Positions 46,444 through 55,780 of a stretch of DNA of 64,000 nucleotides are shown here, piece after piece. Under the pieces are notes generated by a model. The model was not told the origin of the DNA and made no database searches. It was given only the letters and a program-made list of their open reading frames with translations. The stretch is from Oscillospiraceae bacterium MB24-C1. GTDB lineage: Bacteria; Bacillota; Clostridia; Oscillospirales; Ruminococcaceae. The DNA lies in NCBI GenBank assembly GCA_030913685.1, contig CP133187.1, positions 1,823,501-1,887,500 on the forward strand. Direction: 5' to 3'. Positions within the stretch are counted from its first letter, which is position 1; each line of letters begins with the position of its first letter. Position numbers and translations under genes: made by a program.

Positions 46444-48105
46444 TTAAGTTCTGTTACGACGATTTACTGCAGAGACCAAAGCATTGATCGAAGCGGTAAT
46501 GATATCGTTGTGGGTACCCGCGCCCCACACAATTTTGCCCGCACCATTAATGATACCCACATAGGCCATTGCGTCGGAACTAGAACCCTTTGTCATGGCG
46601 TGCTCACTATAAGAAACCAGCGTATAGTGAATATCGGTGGCCTTCTTAATTGCGTTAGAAACAGCATCAAGACGGCCGGTTCCAGTATCAGTTTCTGTAA
46701 TGGTCCTTCCGTTAAAAACCATGCTCACGGTAGCGCAAGCGCCTTTTTTACCGGTAAATTCAACATCGATAACCTCTAATGGTGAGGATATGTTGACATA
46801 TTCGGCCTTGAAAAGGTCGTGAATCTCTTTTGACATCAGTTCACAATGGCGGTGATCTGAGATACCCTTAATAAAATAGCCGAAGGCCTCGCGCATTTTT
46901 GGCGGCATATCGATGCCAAACTGCTGCTCAAGCAGATACCCGATACCGCCCTTGCCTGACTGGCTGTTGATTCGGATGACATCTGCCTCGTACATTCTGC
47001 CCACGTCCGCGGGATCGACCGGCAAATAGGGAACGTTCCAGCGCTCGGGGTCGTTTTCTTCGCGAAAGCGCATGCCCTTGGCAATGGCGTCTTGGTGTGA
47101 GCCTGAAAAAGCGGCAAACACCAGTGCGCCTGCATAGGGCTGGCGCTCATAAACACGCATGCGGGTCACACGCTCATAAACCTCCTGAAGATGGGGCATA
47201 TCGGAAAAATCAATATTCGGATCGACACCATGGACAAACATGTTCATGCCGAGCGTGATGATATCGACGTTGCCAGTGCGCTCGCCGTTACCAAATAGGG
47301 TACCTTCAATTCGATCGGCGCCTGCCAATAGGCCTAATTCGGCGTCGGCGACACCGGTACCGCGGTCATTGTGTGGGTGCAGCGAAAGAATCACGTTTTT
47401 GCGATTTTTGAACCGCTCGCTCATGTATTCAATCTGCGAGGCGTAAACATGGGGCAGGCTCATCTCAACCGTAGCGGGCAGGTTTATAATGACAGGACGC
47501 TCTGCAGTAGGTTCCCAAACGTCAATGACGGCATTGCAGACATCCAATGCAAATTCTACTTCGGTGCCGGTAAAGCTCTCGGGTGAATATTCAAAACGGA
47601 AATTACCGGGGGTTTTCTCGGCCAAATCCTTAACTATTTTAGCACCTTCAACGGCAATACCCTTGATTTCTTCCATGCTTTTTCTGAAAACCTGATCGCG
47701 CTGGGCTTGCGAGGTGGAGTTGTAGAGGTGAACGATGGCATTTTTGCAGCCAGCGAGCGCGTCAAAGGTTTTTTCTATAATATGCTGACGAGACTGAGTT
47801 AACACCTGGATTGTTACGTCGTCAGGAATCATGTTGTTATCAATGAGGTATCGCAAAAACTCATACTCGGTCTCAGAGGCAGCTGGGAAGCCCACCTCTA
47901 TTTCCTTAAAGCCGATTTTCACCAGAAGTTCGAAAAACTCTAGCTTTTCTTCCAGATTCATCGGGATGATAAGCGCCTGATTGCCGTCGCGCAAATCTAC
48001 GCTGCACCAGATCGGTGCGCGGTCGATGTATTCCTTCTGGGCCCACTTCATGGTGTTGACAGGGGGCATAAAATAGCCTCTTTGATACTTCTGATGGTTT
48101 TTCAT
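46444..48105 (-). CDS. leuA: 2-isopropylmalate synthase
   Basis: A 553-residue enzyme of the yeast/Corynebacterium-type (long form): catalytic TIM barrel with WCSVDLRDGNQAL (the metal-binding RDGNQ) and the LHPHNDRG metal motif, and a C-terminal regulatory domain (about residues 430-553) for leucine feedback. It condenses acetyl-CoA with 2-oxoisovalerate, first step of leucine synthesis. Start ATG 48105 with AAGGAGAAC. It is behind a leucine T-box (48150-48450). Confidence 0.95.
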   Translation of the reverse strand: MKNHQKYQRGYFMPPVNTMKWAQKEYIDRAPIWCSVDLRDGNQALIIPMNLEEKLEFFELLVKIGFKEIEVGFPAASETEYEFLRYLIDNNMIPDDVTIQVLTQSRQHIIEKTFDALAGCKNAIVHLYNSTSQAQRDQVFRKSMEEIKGIAVEGAKIVKDLAEKTPGNFRFEYSPESFTGTEVEFALDVCNAVIDVWEPTAERPVIINLPATVEMSLPHVYASQIEYMSERFKNRKNVILSLHPHNDRGTGVADAELGLLAGADRIEGTLFGNGERTGNVDIITLGMNMFVHGVDPNIDFSDMPHLQEVYERVTRMRVYERQPYAGALVFAAFSGSHQDAIAKGMRFREENDPERWNVPYLPVDPADVGRMYEADVIRINSQSGKGGIGYLLEQQFGIDMPPKMREAFGYFIKGISDHRHCELMSKEIHDLFKAEYVNISSPLEVIDVEFTGKKGACATVSMVFNGRTITETDTGTGRLDAVSNAIKKATDIHYTLVSYSEHAMTKGSSSDAMAYVGIINGAGKIVWGAGTHNDIITASINALVSAVNRRNRT

Positions 48106-48149
48106 GCTGCTGTTCTCCTTCTCCAACGGGTTGTAATTTTGCGATCAGA

Positions 48150-48450
48150 CGAAAAAAATCCTACATCTTTCATTTGAAAGACGTAGGATTAATTACTCCT
48201 GCGCGGTACCACTCTCATTCATATCACAAAGGATATGCTCCTCATCGGGTACGGATCGGTTTTACGATCTTATACCCTACCATTGTAACGGGCGGATACC
48301 GTCTGCATCTACTTTGAGCATCGTGTGCTTCATTTCGGGCAGCTGCTTGGAGGCGAGTTCAGATAGTATGCTGCACCGTCTCACATCAACCGACGGTTTT
48401 CTGTAGTCAGCAAAAGATCTTACTGTTCCTCTTCATCGCATTTTAAATAT
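48150..48450 (-). promoter_or_regulatory. T-box leader of leuA (leucine specifier CTC)
   Basis: A tRNA-sensing leader. The T-box sequence TGGTACCGCG is at 48211-48202, the specifier loop holds CTC (48357-48355, in TGAACTCGCC), matching leucine, and a terminator stem (48190-48177 with 48170-48157) ends in TTTTTTT at 48156-48150. Uncharged tRNA-Leu would pair with CTC and, through its NCCA end, with the T-box, to prevent the terminator. Confidence 0.93.
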
Positions 48451-48457
48451 TGACACT

Positions 48458-48486
48458 ATCATAATAAACCCCTAAAGATTTGTCAA
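48458..48486 (-). promoter_or_regulatory. Promoter of leuA T-box
   Basis: Minus strand TTGACA (48486-48481), 17 bases, TATGAT (48463-48458). Confidence 0.85.
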
Positions 48487-48525
48487 GGGGAAAATATAAT
48501 TTTTTAATAGGATTACAGCATGGCC

Positions 48526-49146
48526 TTAAAGCTCGGGCGTGACATCGGAGAAGATCGTTTTATTAGACTCAACTATTTCATCACCATCTACATTATTAGC
48601 CTTATCCTCTTGGGCGAGTTTTTCATCTGGCTGAAAAACCGTAACACGCTCGTCAATAAAAATATTGTAATAGTAATGGTTATCATATTCTCCAACTTTA
48701 AAAGCAACCGAGGCAGGCAATTCCAGAACGATTCTATTTAGAGATTTGTTGTTAAGGGAAGCAACAATAAGGCGCTGAATATTTTCGCGGGTCAAGAGTG
48801 TAATAGGGGAGGGGGTTGTAAAAATGCAATATACCTCCAGCGTACCATCGTCGGAAGATCGGGGCCTAAAAACAGGGGGAGAAACACTGTAATTATCGGT
48901 TAATATACGAATTTTGTTGTCGGCAGAAGGACGAACCTCTAGTGAATTACCCCAGTAGCCCGTCAGCGTCACAGCCTCAATATCTTCAGCTGAATATTGT
49001 GACAGTTCAGACATTACCGCATAAGAAGGCGCCATCTGCTGTGCTAACGCTACCGAGTCAGAGATAGCAAGTGGAGAAAGCGCAAAAAAGGCGATAAGGC
49101 AAAAGGCCAGAACAATTGCGGAAATAGCAGCAGCTTTTTTAAGCAT
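48526..49146 (-). CDS. Membrane-anchored protein of unknown function, DUF4097-like position
   Basis: A 206-residue protein with an N-terminal membrane helix or signal (AAISAIVLAFCLIAFFALS) and an extracytoplasmic strand-rich part (VTLTGYWGNSLEVRPSAD; YCIFTTPSPITLL; IVLELPASVAFKVGEYDN). I do not recognise it; the place behind PadR and DUF1700 genes is often held by DUF4097 'adhesin-like' beta-helix proteins, and the strand pattern partly fits. Start ATG 49146 with GGAGGGAG, overlapping the DUF1700 gene by 8 bp. Confidence 0.7.
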   Translation of the reverse strand: MLKKAAAISAIVLAFCLIAFFALSPLAISDSVALAQQMAPSYAVMSELSQYSAEDIEAVTLTGYWGNSLEVRPSADNKIRILTDNYSVSPPVFRPRSSDDGTLEVYCIFTTPSPITLLTRENIQRLIVASLNNKSLNRIVLELPASVAFKVGEYDNHYYYNIFIDERVTVFQPDEKLAQEDKANNVDGDEIVESNKTIFSDVTPEL

Positions 49147-49846
49147 GTTCGGTTTCTCCCTCCTGATTATTTAAGTTCAGCTTCACATCTATGGGAGGTG
49201 TGCTAGTTTTTGTGGTTAAATACGTTTTTAAGCAACGGCACAACTGCAAGACAAGCTTTAATCCCCAGTTAAAAGCAATTATCAACAGAGAAAGGCCCAG
49301 TACTCCGCCGGCTATCAAACCCACCGAAAAGATTAGAAGCAACAAAATCACGCTAAAGGGAAACGTAGTGATAAGAAGACTGGTAGTGACAGCAGCGGTA
49401 ATGCCAAACAGTACAGCAGTGGCGCAAAGTATTGCTAGGCTTGCCAACCCAACAAAAAAGGCCAGTAGCGCGCCTAAAAAGACGCCACAAGCACCAACCC
49501 ATAGCGGTGCGAAAAGCAACACAAGCAAAACGAGTGTAATTTTACCGCCAGTGGTTTTAACAAAGTTACTAACAGTCCCTGTCACGTTTTTTGCTGTATC
49601 AGCTATACGCGAAAAAATATGTGCTATCGTTTTTTTGTTTTCACCCTTGTGAGATTCAGAGATAATCTGTTGTGCAACTTCCTTGGGATCACCAAGCTTT
49701 GCGATAATTTCCCACTCACTTTTTCCCTGATTTTCACCCTCGGTAAAATATTCGCCGTAGTCGCGCAGGATATCATTAATTTCGCTTCTCGAAAGCGAGA
49801 GCTTAAGGTGGCTCTCCAACGTTTTTAAGTATTCATATCGGCTCAT
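49139..49846 (-). CDS. DUF1700-family membrane protein (HAAS-domain type)
   Basis: A 235-residue protein: an N-terminal helical domain (MSRYEYLKTLESHLKLSL; RSEINDILRDYGEYF; WEIIAKLGDPKEVAQQI) that fits HAAS/DUF1700, then about four membrane helices. These proteins usually follow a PadR-type regulator, acting with it as a sensor at the membrane. ATG 49846 overlaps the PadR gene by 14 bp. Confidence 0.85.
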   Translation of the reverse strand: MSRYEYLKTLESHLKLSLSRSEINDILRDYGEYFTEGENQGKSEWEIIAKLGDPKEVAQQIISESHKGENKKTIAHIFSRIADTAKNVTGTVSNFVKTTGGKITLVLLVLLFAPLWVGACGVFLGALLAFFVGLASLAILCATAVLFGITAAVTTSLLITTFPFSVILLLLIFSVGLIAGGVLGLSLLIIAFNWGLKLVLQLCRCLKTYLTTKTSTPPIDVKLNLNNQEGETEHA

Positions 49847-50162
49847 CGGATTTTGTCCCCCCTAAAATTTTCTCTACAATATCGGTCATTTTACGCCATT
49901 CGCCCATGGAACGCATGAGATATTCCTTGCCGACCGGTGTAATACGATAGTATTTTCGCGCGGGGCCGCCTCGACTTTCTACCAGATATGTGGAGAAGTA
50001 AGATTCCATAGTCAGGCGGCGAAGAATCGGGTAGACCGTTCCTTCGTTAATGTTAATATGGCATGCAATCGATTGTACAATTTCATATCCGTACATATCC
50101 TGATGGTCTATAAGTGCAAGAATACACATCTCGATAACGCCTTTGCGCAACTGAGTATTCAT
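49833..50162 (-). CDS. PadR-family transcriptional regulator
   Basis: A 109-residue winged-helix protein: KGVIEMCILALIDHQDMYGYE at the N terminus, then the wing INEGTVYPILRRLTMESYF and RKYYRITPVGKEYL. PadR-type repressors control their own operon and the membrane protein gene after it. Start ATG 50162, AGGAGGTGA before it. First gene of the PadR-DUF1700-unknown operon. Confidence 0.93.
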   Translation of the reverse strand: MNTQLRKGVIEMCILALIDHQDMYGYEIVQSIACHININEGTVYPILRRLTMESYFSTYLVESRGGPARKYYRITPVGKEYLMRSMGEWRKMTDIVEKILGGTKSDEPI

Positions 50163-50189
50163 GGCTCACCTCCTAATAGATGCATTCTG

Positions 50190-50224
50190 ATTATAGCACA
50201 GTACTATGCAATGCACAATACTGT
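50190..50224 (-). promoter_or_regulatory. padR promoter with overlapping operator
   Basis: Minus strand TTGTGC (50218-50213), 17 bases, TATAAT (50195-50190). ACAGTA (50198-50203) and TACTGT (50219-50224) form a dyad that spans the spacer and -35 region; autoregulation by PadR is likely. Confidence 0.6.
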
Positions 50225-50364
50225 TTCTTATAAGAATGCAATGAAAATAAGTTAAAATTAGTATATAAGATGAATTAAATACTAATTGTATTTAATATAA
50301 AGACAACAAAAATAAATATTAGTATATTTAAGAATAAAATAAACTATAGGTAATATTGGTAAAT

Positions 50365-50397
50365 ATAAAAAAGGGCCGCAGATTACTGCGGTCCTTT
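50365..50397 (-). terminator. Terminator of the CNNM/CorC gene
   Basis: Twelve-pair stem (50397-50386 with 50381-50370, one G-U pair) followed on the minus strand by TTTTTT. Confidence 0.85.
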
Positions 50398-50403
50398 AAT
50401 ATT

Positions 50404-51708
50404 TTATTCAGCGTCAGAGTGAATAACCGCCTTAATTTTTTCTATACGTCGTTCGTCCGAACGCAATACAGAAAAAGTCACGCCGCCAAAAATGACAGCC
50501 CTGGGGTCTTCGCCCTGATGGGGAACACCACCTAGCAGTTCAATCATAAAGCCACCGAGCGTGTCTGCTTCAGAATCATCCGGTACATGAAAATTAAAAA
50601 GCTGTTCGGCGTCTGAAATACCAATTGAGCCATCAAGAACATAGGTACCGTCCTCTTCCTGCGTCACCAGGACCTCTTCGTTGTCATACTCGTCTTGAAT
50701 ATTGCCGACAATACTTTCGAGCAAATCTTCCATTGTAACGATGCCATAGGTTCCGCCATACTCATCCACAACAATGGCAATCTGTACCTTCTCGCGGTTA
50801 AACAGCGCAAAAACATCGGAGCAGCTGCTCGACTCGGGCACGTAGATGGGTCTACGCATTTCTTCAGAAAGATGAAATGCCTCGGGCCGATGAATGTACT
50901 TAATCAAATCCTTGGCGTATATAATACCACAGATTGAGTCAATATCTTCATCATAGACCGGAAGACGGGAATAACCACTTTCGATGGCGATTCGCGCAAC
51001 TTCTTCAAGTGTGGCGTGTAGCTCTACGGCCGAAAGTTCGGTCCGATGGGTCATTACCTGAGATACATCGCGGCTGTCAAACTCGAAGATGTTGTTAATC
51101 ATATTTTTTTCTGACTCTTCAATTGCACCGCGCTCGTTACCCTCATCCACCAGCATGCGAATTTCTTCTTCGGTGACCGAATCGGGATCGCTATTAGGGT
51201 CATAGCCTGATAAACGTACTAAGATGTTCGAAATTAGTTCGATCAAAAAGGTAAGAGGCGCAAATAATAAAAGTGTTAGCGAAAGGAGCCACGAAAGAGC
51301 CAACGCTGAAGATGGTAGAAAACCAGCAATTCGCCGTGGTGCAATTACTGCTACAGCAAAAAATATAAGGGCAAAAAAAACAGCACACACCCAAAAAAAG
51401 AGGATGGCGGCATTAAACCCCAACGCGTAAACCTCTGAAAAATAGCCGACTGTCCACAGGCAGACATGCACAACTGCCAAAACAAGACATAAAAGAGCAA
51501 TAAACTGAACCGAAAGGCGAAACGACCGGTGCTTATGGAGAAGTGAATCCAAGCGAAGAGCTTTCTTATCAGCACTGCTAACAAGCTGCTTGAGCTTGGT
51601 ATCGTTGAGATAAACGGCACCAGCTTCAGCCAAATTCAAGAGAAAGCTTAACAATAGCGGCAGCACGACACAAAAGGTGACGGCTGCCCAGCTAGTTTTG
51701 GGGATCAT
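50404..51708 (-). CDS. CNNM/CorC-family (HlyC) membrane protein
   Basis: A 434-residue protein with DUF21 membrane domain (4 hydrophobic segments within residues 1-190), a CBS pair (about 215-335; VMTHRTELSAVELHATLEEV, VVDEYGGTYGIVTMEDLLE) and a C-terminal CorC/HlyC domain (about 350-430). Relatives such as MpfA in Staphylococcus export Mg2+. Starts ATG 51708 with AAGGAG. Its DUF21 N terminus is shorter than usual hemolysin names suggest; the haemolysin label is historical. Confidence 0.88.
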   Translation of the reverse strand: MIPKTSWAAVTFCVVLPLLLSFLLNLAEAGAVYLNDTKLKQLVSSADKKALRLDSLLHKHRSFRLSVQFIALLCLVLAVVHVCLWTVGYFSEVYALGFNAAILFFWVCAVFFALIFFAVAVIAPRRIAGFLPSSALALSWLLSLTLLLFAPLTFLIELISNILVRLSGYDPNSDPDSVTEEEIRMLVDEGNERGAIEESEKNMINNIFEFDSRDVSQVMTHRTELSAVELHATLEEVARIAIESGYSRLPVYDEDIDSICGIIYAKDLIKYIHRPEAFHLSEEMRRPIYVPESSSCSDVFALFNREKVQIAIVVDEYGGTYGIVTMEDLLESIVGNIQDEYDNEEVLVTQEEDGTYVLDGSIGISDAEQLFNFHVPDDSEADTLGGFMIELLGGVPHQGEDPRAVIFGGVTFSVLRSDERRIEKIKAVIHSDAE

Positions 51709-52210
51709 GTTATTTCTCCTTGCTGCATGATGTCAATACTTTTTCTCCCACTAAAACAGACATTTTTACGGTATACCCCATCTGGTGACCTCATTCATCC
51801 TTATGGTAAAAACCTAGTAAAAACGTCTTACCTTTATAACAGGAGAACCTTTAAAAAACAATTTGTTGGTATAGCGAAATAAAGCAAGACAAACTATACC
51901 AACACTATACAATTTATAGGCCGAGCTGTCAAATGTTCAAGAAAATGGAAAATACGAGTCAAAGACAAAATAGAAATATGTGTCTCGTCAACGTGGAATT
52001 AATTATACAAAATGGTCAAAAAATAGGCGGTGACAGAGTATTCATTTCAACGCTTTTAAACAACTTCCGTCACTTTAGAAAAAAGCTGCCCATTCCTGCA
52101 AATGCTCTTTACAATGCCAAAAATTCATGTTACGATGAAACAGGAAAGAGTATGCGGAAATGAATTTTTCGTTATTTCCGCTTTTCAATTCAAAGGAGGA
52201 ATAAAATACT
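51709..52210. promoter_or_regulatory. Intergenic region upstream of PFOR
   Basis: About 500 bp non-coding. A 10-bp inverted repeat, GTTGGTATAG (51865-51874) and CTATACCAAC (51894-51903), has a 19-base spacer and may be an operator. A 76-codon frame at 51933-52163 has no ribosome site and ends within the PFOR leader; it is not considered a gene. Confidence 0.5.
52109..52137 (+). promoter_or_regulatory. Candidate PFOR promoter
   Basis: TTTACA (52109-52114), 17 bases, TACGAT (52132-52137), about 74 bp before the start codon. Confidence 0.55.
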
Positions 52211-55200
52211 ATGGCAAGACAAATGAAAACCATGGACGGCAATAATGCTGCTGCACATGTTTCCTATGCCTTTACCGAAGTCGCGGCGATCTTCCCGATC
52301 ACCCCTTCATCGGTTATGGCTGAGGTTACCGATGTGTGGAGCGCAAACGGTCGTACCAACGTGTTTGGAGAGAAAGTAAAGGTTGCGGAGATGCAGTCCG
52401 AGGGCGGTGCCGCTGGCGCTGTACACGGCTCTTTGTCCGCCGGCGCTCTGACCACCACCTATACGGCTTCGCAGGGCTTGCTGCTGATGATTCCGAACAT
52501 GTATAAGATTGCGGGCGAGTTGCTGCCCTGTGTCATCAATGTTTCGGCGAGAGCTTTGGCTTCGCACGCCCTTTCTATTTTTGGAGACCACTCCGATATT
52601 TATGCTTGCCGTCAAACCGGCTTTGCATTCCTCTGTTCAGGTAACGTTCAGGAGACGATGGACCTCGGCGCGGTCGCGCACCTTTCGGCCATTAAGGGCC
52701 GCGTGCCTTTCTGCCATTTCTTCGACGGCTTTAGAACCTCGCACGAAATTCAGAAGATTGAGGCATGGGACTATAAAGATCTTTCTGAGATGCTCGACTG
52801 GGATGCCGTCAAGGCTTTCCGTGAGCGTGCACTCAACCCTGAGCACCCCGTGCTGCGCGGTTCTGCTCAGAACCCCGACATCTTCTTCCAGGCAAGAGAA
52901 GCTTGCAACAGCTACTATGACGCCCTGCCTGCCATTGTAGAGGATTACATGGATCAGGTCAACAAGAAAATCGGTACCAACTATCAGTTGTTCAACTACT
53001 ATGGTGCGCCCGATGCTGAGCATGTCATCATCGCGATGGGCTCGGTTTGCGACACCATCTGTGAGACCATAGACTACCTCAACGCTAAGGGCGGCAAGTA
53101 CGGCCTTGTCACCGTACGCCTCTATCGTCCCTTTGTCGCTGAGAAGCTGATTGCCACCATTCCCGACACGGCTAAGACCCTGACCGTTCTCGATCGCACC
53201 AAGGAGCCCGGCTCCATTGGCGAGCCGCTTTATCTCGACGTTGTGCTCGGCATCCGCGAGTCGAAGTTTGGCCAGCTACCCGTTTTCTCCGGTCGTTATG
53301 GCCTTGGCTCCAAGGACACCACCCCTGCGCAGATTATCGCAGTCTTCAAGAACGCCGAAGCCAGTGCCAAGAAGCGCTTCACAGTGGGTATTGAGGATGA
53401 CGTCACGCATCTGTCGCTGCCCATCGCTGAGAACCCTGATACCTCGCCCGCTGGTACGACCTCTTGTAAGTTCTGGGGTCTGGGTTCGGACGGCACCGTC
53501 GGTGCGAACAAGAACTCCATCAAGATCATCGGCGACCACACCAAGATGTATGCCCAGGCGTACTTCGCTTACGACTCCAAAAAGTCGGGTGGCGTCACTG
53601 TTTCGCACCTGCGCTTCGGCAAGTCGCCCATCCGTTCCACCTACCTGATCAATAAGGCCGATTTTGTCGCTTGCCATAACTCTGCTTATATGTCTAAGTA
53701 CGATATGGTTTCCGACTTAAAGCCCGGCGGTGCTTTCCTGCTAGCTTGCAGCTGGAATGACGAGGAGCTCGAGCAGCATCTGCCCGGCGACGTTAAGAAA
53801 TATATCGCTGACAACAACATCAACTTCTACACCATTGACGCGGTTAAGATCGCCAAGGAAATTGGCCTGGGCAATCGCCTGAACACTATTTTGCAGGCCG
53901 CCTTCTTTAACCTTGCCAAGATTATTCCAATTGAGGAAGCCGTCAAGTATATGAAGGATGCCGCCACCAAGTCCTACGGAAAGCGTGGCGAGGAAGTTGT
54001 AAAGATGAACCACGACGCGATTGACGCAGGCGTCAACGGCGCGGTCAAGGTCAACGTTCCTGAATCCTGGAAGTCTGCTAAGGGCGGATTTGATTATCCC
54101 AAGGCCGAGGGCGATAACAAAGCGCTCGTAGACTTTGTCAACACCGTTATGATTCCCGCTAACGCACAGAAGGGCGACAGCCTGCCTGTTTCGGCATTGC
54201 TCTCCAGCGTGGATGGCACCCTGCCTCAGGGTACCTCTGCATTTGAGAAGCGTGGCGTTGCGGTTGATGTTCCCCAGTGGATGCCCGAAAACTGCATCCA
54301 GTGCGGTTTCTGCTCCTATGTATGTCCGCATGCGGTCATTCGTCCCATCGCACTTAACGCTGAGCAGGCTGCCAAGGCACCGGCAGAGCAGAAGCTCGTC
54401 GATATGACCGGTATGCCTGGCTATAAGTTTGGTATCACCGTATCTGCGCTTGACTGCATGGGTTGTGGCTCCTGCGCATCCATCTGCCCCGGCAAGAAGG
54501 GCGAAAAGGCACTTGTCATGCAGCCCATCGAAAGCCAGCTTGATGCTCAGAAGGGATTTGCTTACGGCACTTCAATCGATTTCGACGCGGCTGTTCTCGA
54601 GAAGTTCAAGGCCGAATCGGTCAAGGGCAGCCAGTTCCGTCAGCCGCTGCTCGAATTCTCGGGTGCCTGTGCTGGCTGTGGCGAGACCCCTTACGCCAAG
54701 CTAGTCACCCAGATGTTTGGCGACAGAATGTATATTGCCAATGCGACCGGATGCTCCTCCATTTGGGGCGGCTCAGCACCTTCCACCCCCTACACCACCA
54801 ATAAAAAGGGCAAGGGCCCGGCTTGGGGTAACTCACTGTTTGAGGATAACGCCGAATATGGCTATGGTATGTTCTTAGGCCAGAAAGCAATCCGTGACAA
54901 GCTTGTCGCCAAGGTAGAAGCACTGGCCGAGACTGCTACTGGTGAGGTTAAGGCAGCTGCCGATGAATATCTCGCTACCAAGAGCGATGCCTCCGCAAAC
55001 GGTGCCGCTACCGACAAGCTGGTCGCAGCGCTTGAGAAAAACAAGGTTGGTGAAGATATCCTCAAGGAGAAGGCTTATCTCTCCAAAAAGTCGATCTTTA
55101 TCTTCGGCGGTGATGGCTGGGCCTATGACATTGGTTACGGTGGCTTGGACCACGTTCTGGCACAGGGCGAAGATGTCAACATCGTCGTCTTCGATACCGA

Positions 55201-55732
55201 AGTTTACTCCAACACCGGCGGACAGTCCTCTAAGGCAACCCCCACCGGCGCAGTTGCACAGTTTGCCGCTGCCGGTAAGGAAGTCAAGAAGAAGGACCTC
55301 GCAGCGATTGCTATGAGCTACGGTTATATCTATGTTGCACAGTGTGCAATGGGTGCCGACTATACGCAGACTGCAAAGGCTATTGCCGAAGCAGAGTCCT
55401 ATGACGGCCCGTCGCTGGTCATCTGCTATTCGCCCTGCATCAACCATGGTATCAAGGGTGGCATGAGCGGTGCCCAGACTGAAATTAAAAATGCGGTTGC
55501 GGCTGGCTACTGGAATAATTTCCGGTATGATCCCAGACGTGCACTTGAGGGTAAGAATCCCTTTATGCTTGATTCCAAGGCGCCTACTGCGGATTACGAA
55601 GCATTCCTCAGAAATGAGGTTCGTTATTCCTCGCTTGAGCGCGTCTTCCCGGATAGAGCGAAGGAGTTGTTCAGAAAGGCCGCTGAGAACGCTCAGGCCA
55701 AGTACGAAGCTCTCGCAGAAAAAGCGAAGTAA
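52211..55732 (+). CDS. nifJ: Pyruvate:ferredoxin (flavodoxin) oxidoreductase
   Basis: A 1173-residue single-chain PFOR that converts pyruvate and CoA to acetyl-CoA, CO2 and reduced ferredoxin. Domains in order: pyrimidine-binding domain I (FPITPSSVMAEVTDVWSANG), domains II-III, a two-cluster ferredoxin domain (CIQCGFCSYVCP; CMGCGSCASICPG), and the TPP-binding domain VI (GACAGCGETPYAKL; GGDGWAYDIGYGGLDHVL; SNTGGQSSKATPTGAVAQF). Codon use is strongly biased to C-ending, as in highly expressed genes, visibly unlike its neighbours. ATG 52211 is preceded by AAAGGAGGA. Confidence 0.98.
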   Translation: MARQMKTMDGNNAAAHVSYAFTEVAAIFPITPSSVMAEVTDVWSANGRTNVFGEKVKVAEMQSEGGAAGAVHGSLSAGALTTTYTASQGLLLMIPNMYKIAGELLPCVINVSARALASHALSIFGDHSDIYACRQTGFAFLCSGNVQETMDLGAVAHLSAIKGRVPFCHFFDGFRTSHEIQKIEAWDYKDLSEMLDWDAVKAFRERALNPEHPVLRGSAQNPDIFFQAREACNSYYDALPAIVEDYMDQVNKKIGTNYQLFNYYGAPDAEHVIIAMGSVCDTICETIDYLNAKGGKYGLVTVRLYRPFVAEKLIATIPDTAKTLTVLDRTKEPGSIGEPLYLDVVLGIRESKFGQLPVFSGRYGLGSKDTTPAQIIAVFKNAEASAKKRFTVGIEDDVTHLSLPIAENPDTSPAGTTSCKFWGLGSDGTVGANKNSIKIIGDHTKMYAQAYFAYDSKKSGGVTVSHLRFGKSPIRSTYLINKADFVACHNSAYMSKYDMVSDLKPGGAFLLACSWNDEELEQHLPGDVKKYIADNNINFYTIDAVKIAKEIGLGNRLNTILQAAFFNLAKIIPIEEAVKYMKDAATKSYGKRGEEVVKMNHDAIDAGVNGAVKVNVPESWKSAKGGFDYPKAEGDNKALVDFVNTVMIPANAQKGDSLPVSALLSSVDGTLPQGTSAFEKRGVAVDVPQWMPENCIQCGFCSYVCPHAVIRPIALNAEQAAKAPAEQKLVDMTGMPGYKFGITVSALDCMGCGSCASICPGKKGEKALVMQPIESQLDAQKGFAYGTSIDFDAAVLEKFKAESVKGSQFRQPLLEFSGACAGCGETPYAKLVTQMFGDRMYIANATGCSSIWGGSAPSTPYTTNKKGKGPAWGNSLFEDNAEYGYGMFLGQKAIRDKLVAKVEALAETATGEVKAAADEYLATKSDASANGAATDKLVAALEKNKVGEDILKEKAYLSKKSIFIFGGDGWAYDIGYGGLDHVLAQGEDVNIVVFDTEVYSNTGGQSSKATPTGAVAQFAAAGKEVKKKDLAAIAMSYGYIYVAQCAMGADYTQTAKAIAEAESYDGPSLVICYSPCINHGIKGGMSGAQTEIKNAVAAGYWNNFRYDPRRALEGKNPFMLDSKAPTADYEAFLRNEVRYSSLERVFPDRAKELFRKAAENAQAKYEALAEKAK

Positions 55733-55752
55733 GGTTATACGGTTTTCACTTA

Positions 55753-55780
55753 AAAGGCGCCGCAGCTGCGGCGCCTTTAC
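55753..55780 (+). terminator. Terminator of PFOR
   Basis: Perfect 13+13 palindrome AAAGGCGCCGCAG/CTGCGGCGCCTTT (55753-55778) without spacer. Confidence 0.88.

Noticed and set aside
48520-48741. 73-codon plus-strand frame
   Set aside because: Antisense to the third gene of the PadR operon, without start signals.
51933-52163. 76-codon frame upstream of PFOR
   Set aside because: No Shine-Dalgarno sequence, overlaps the PFOR promoter, no recognisable motif.
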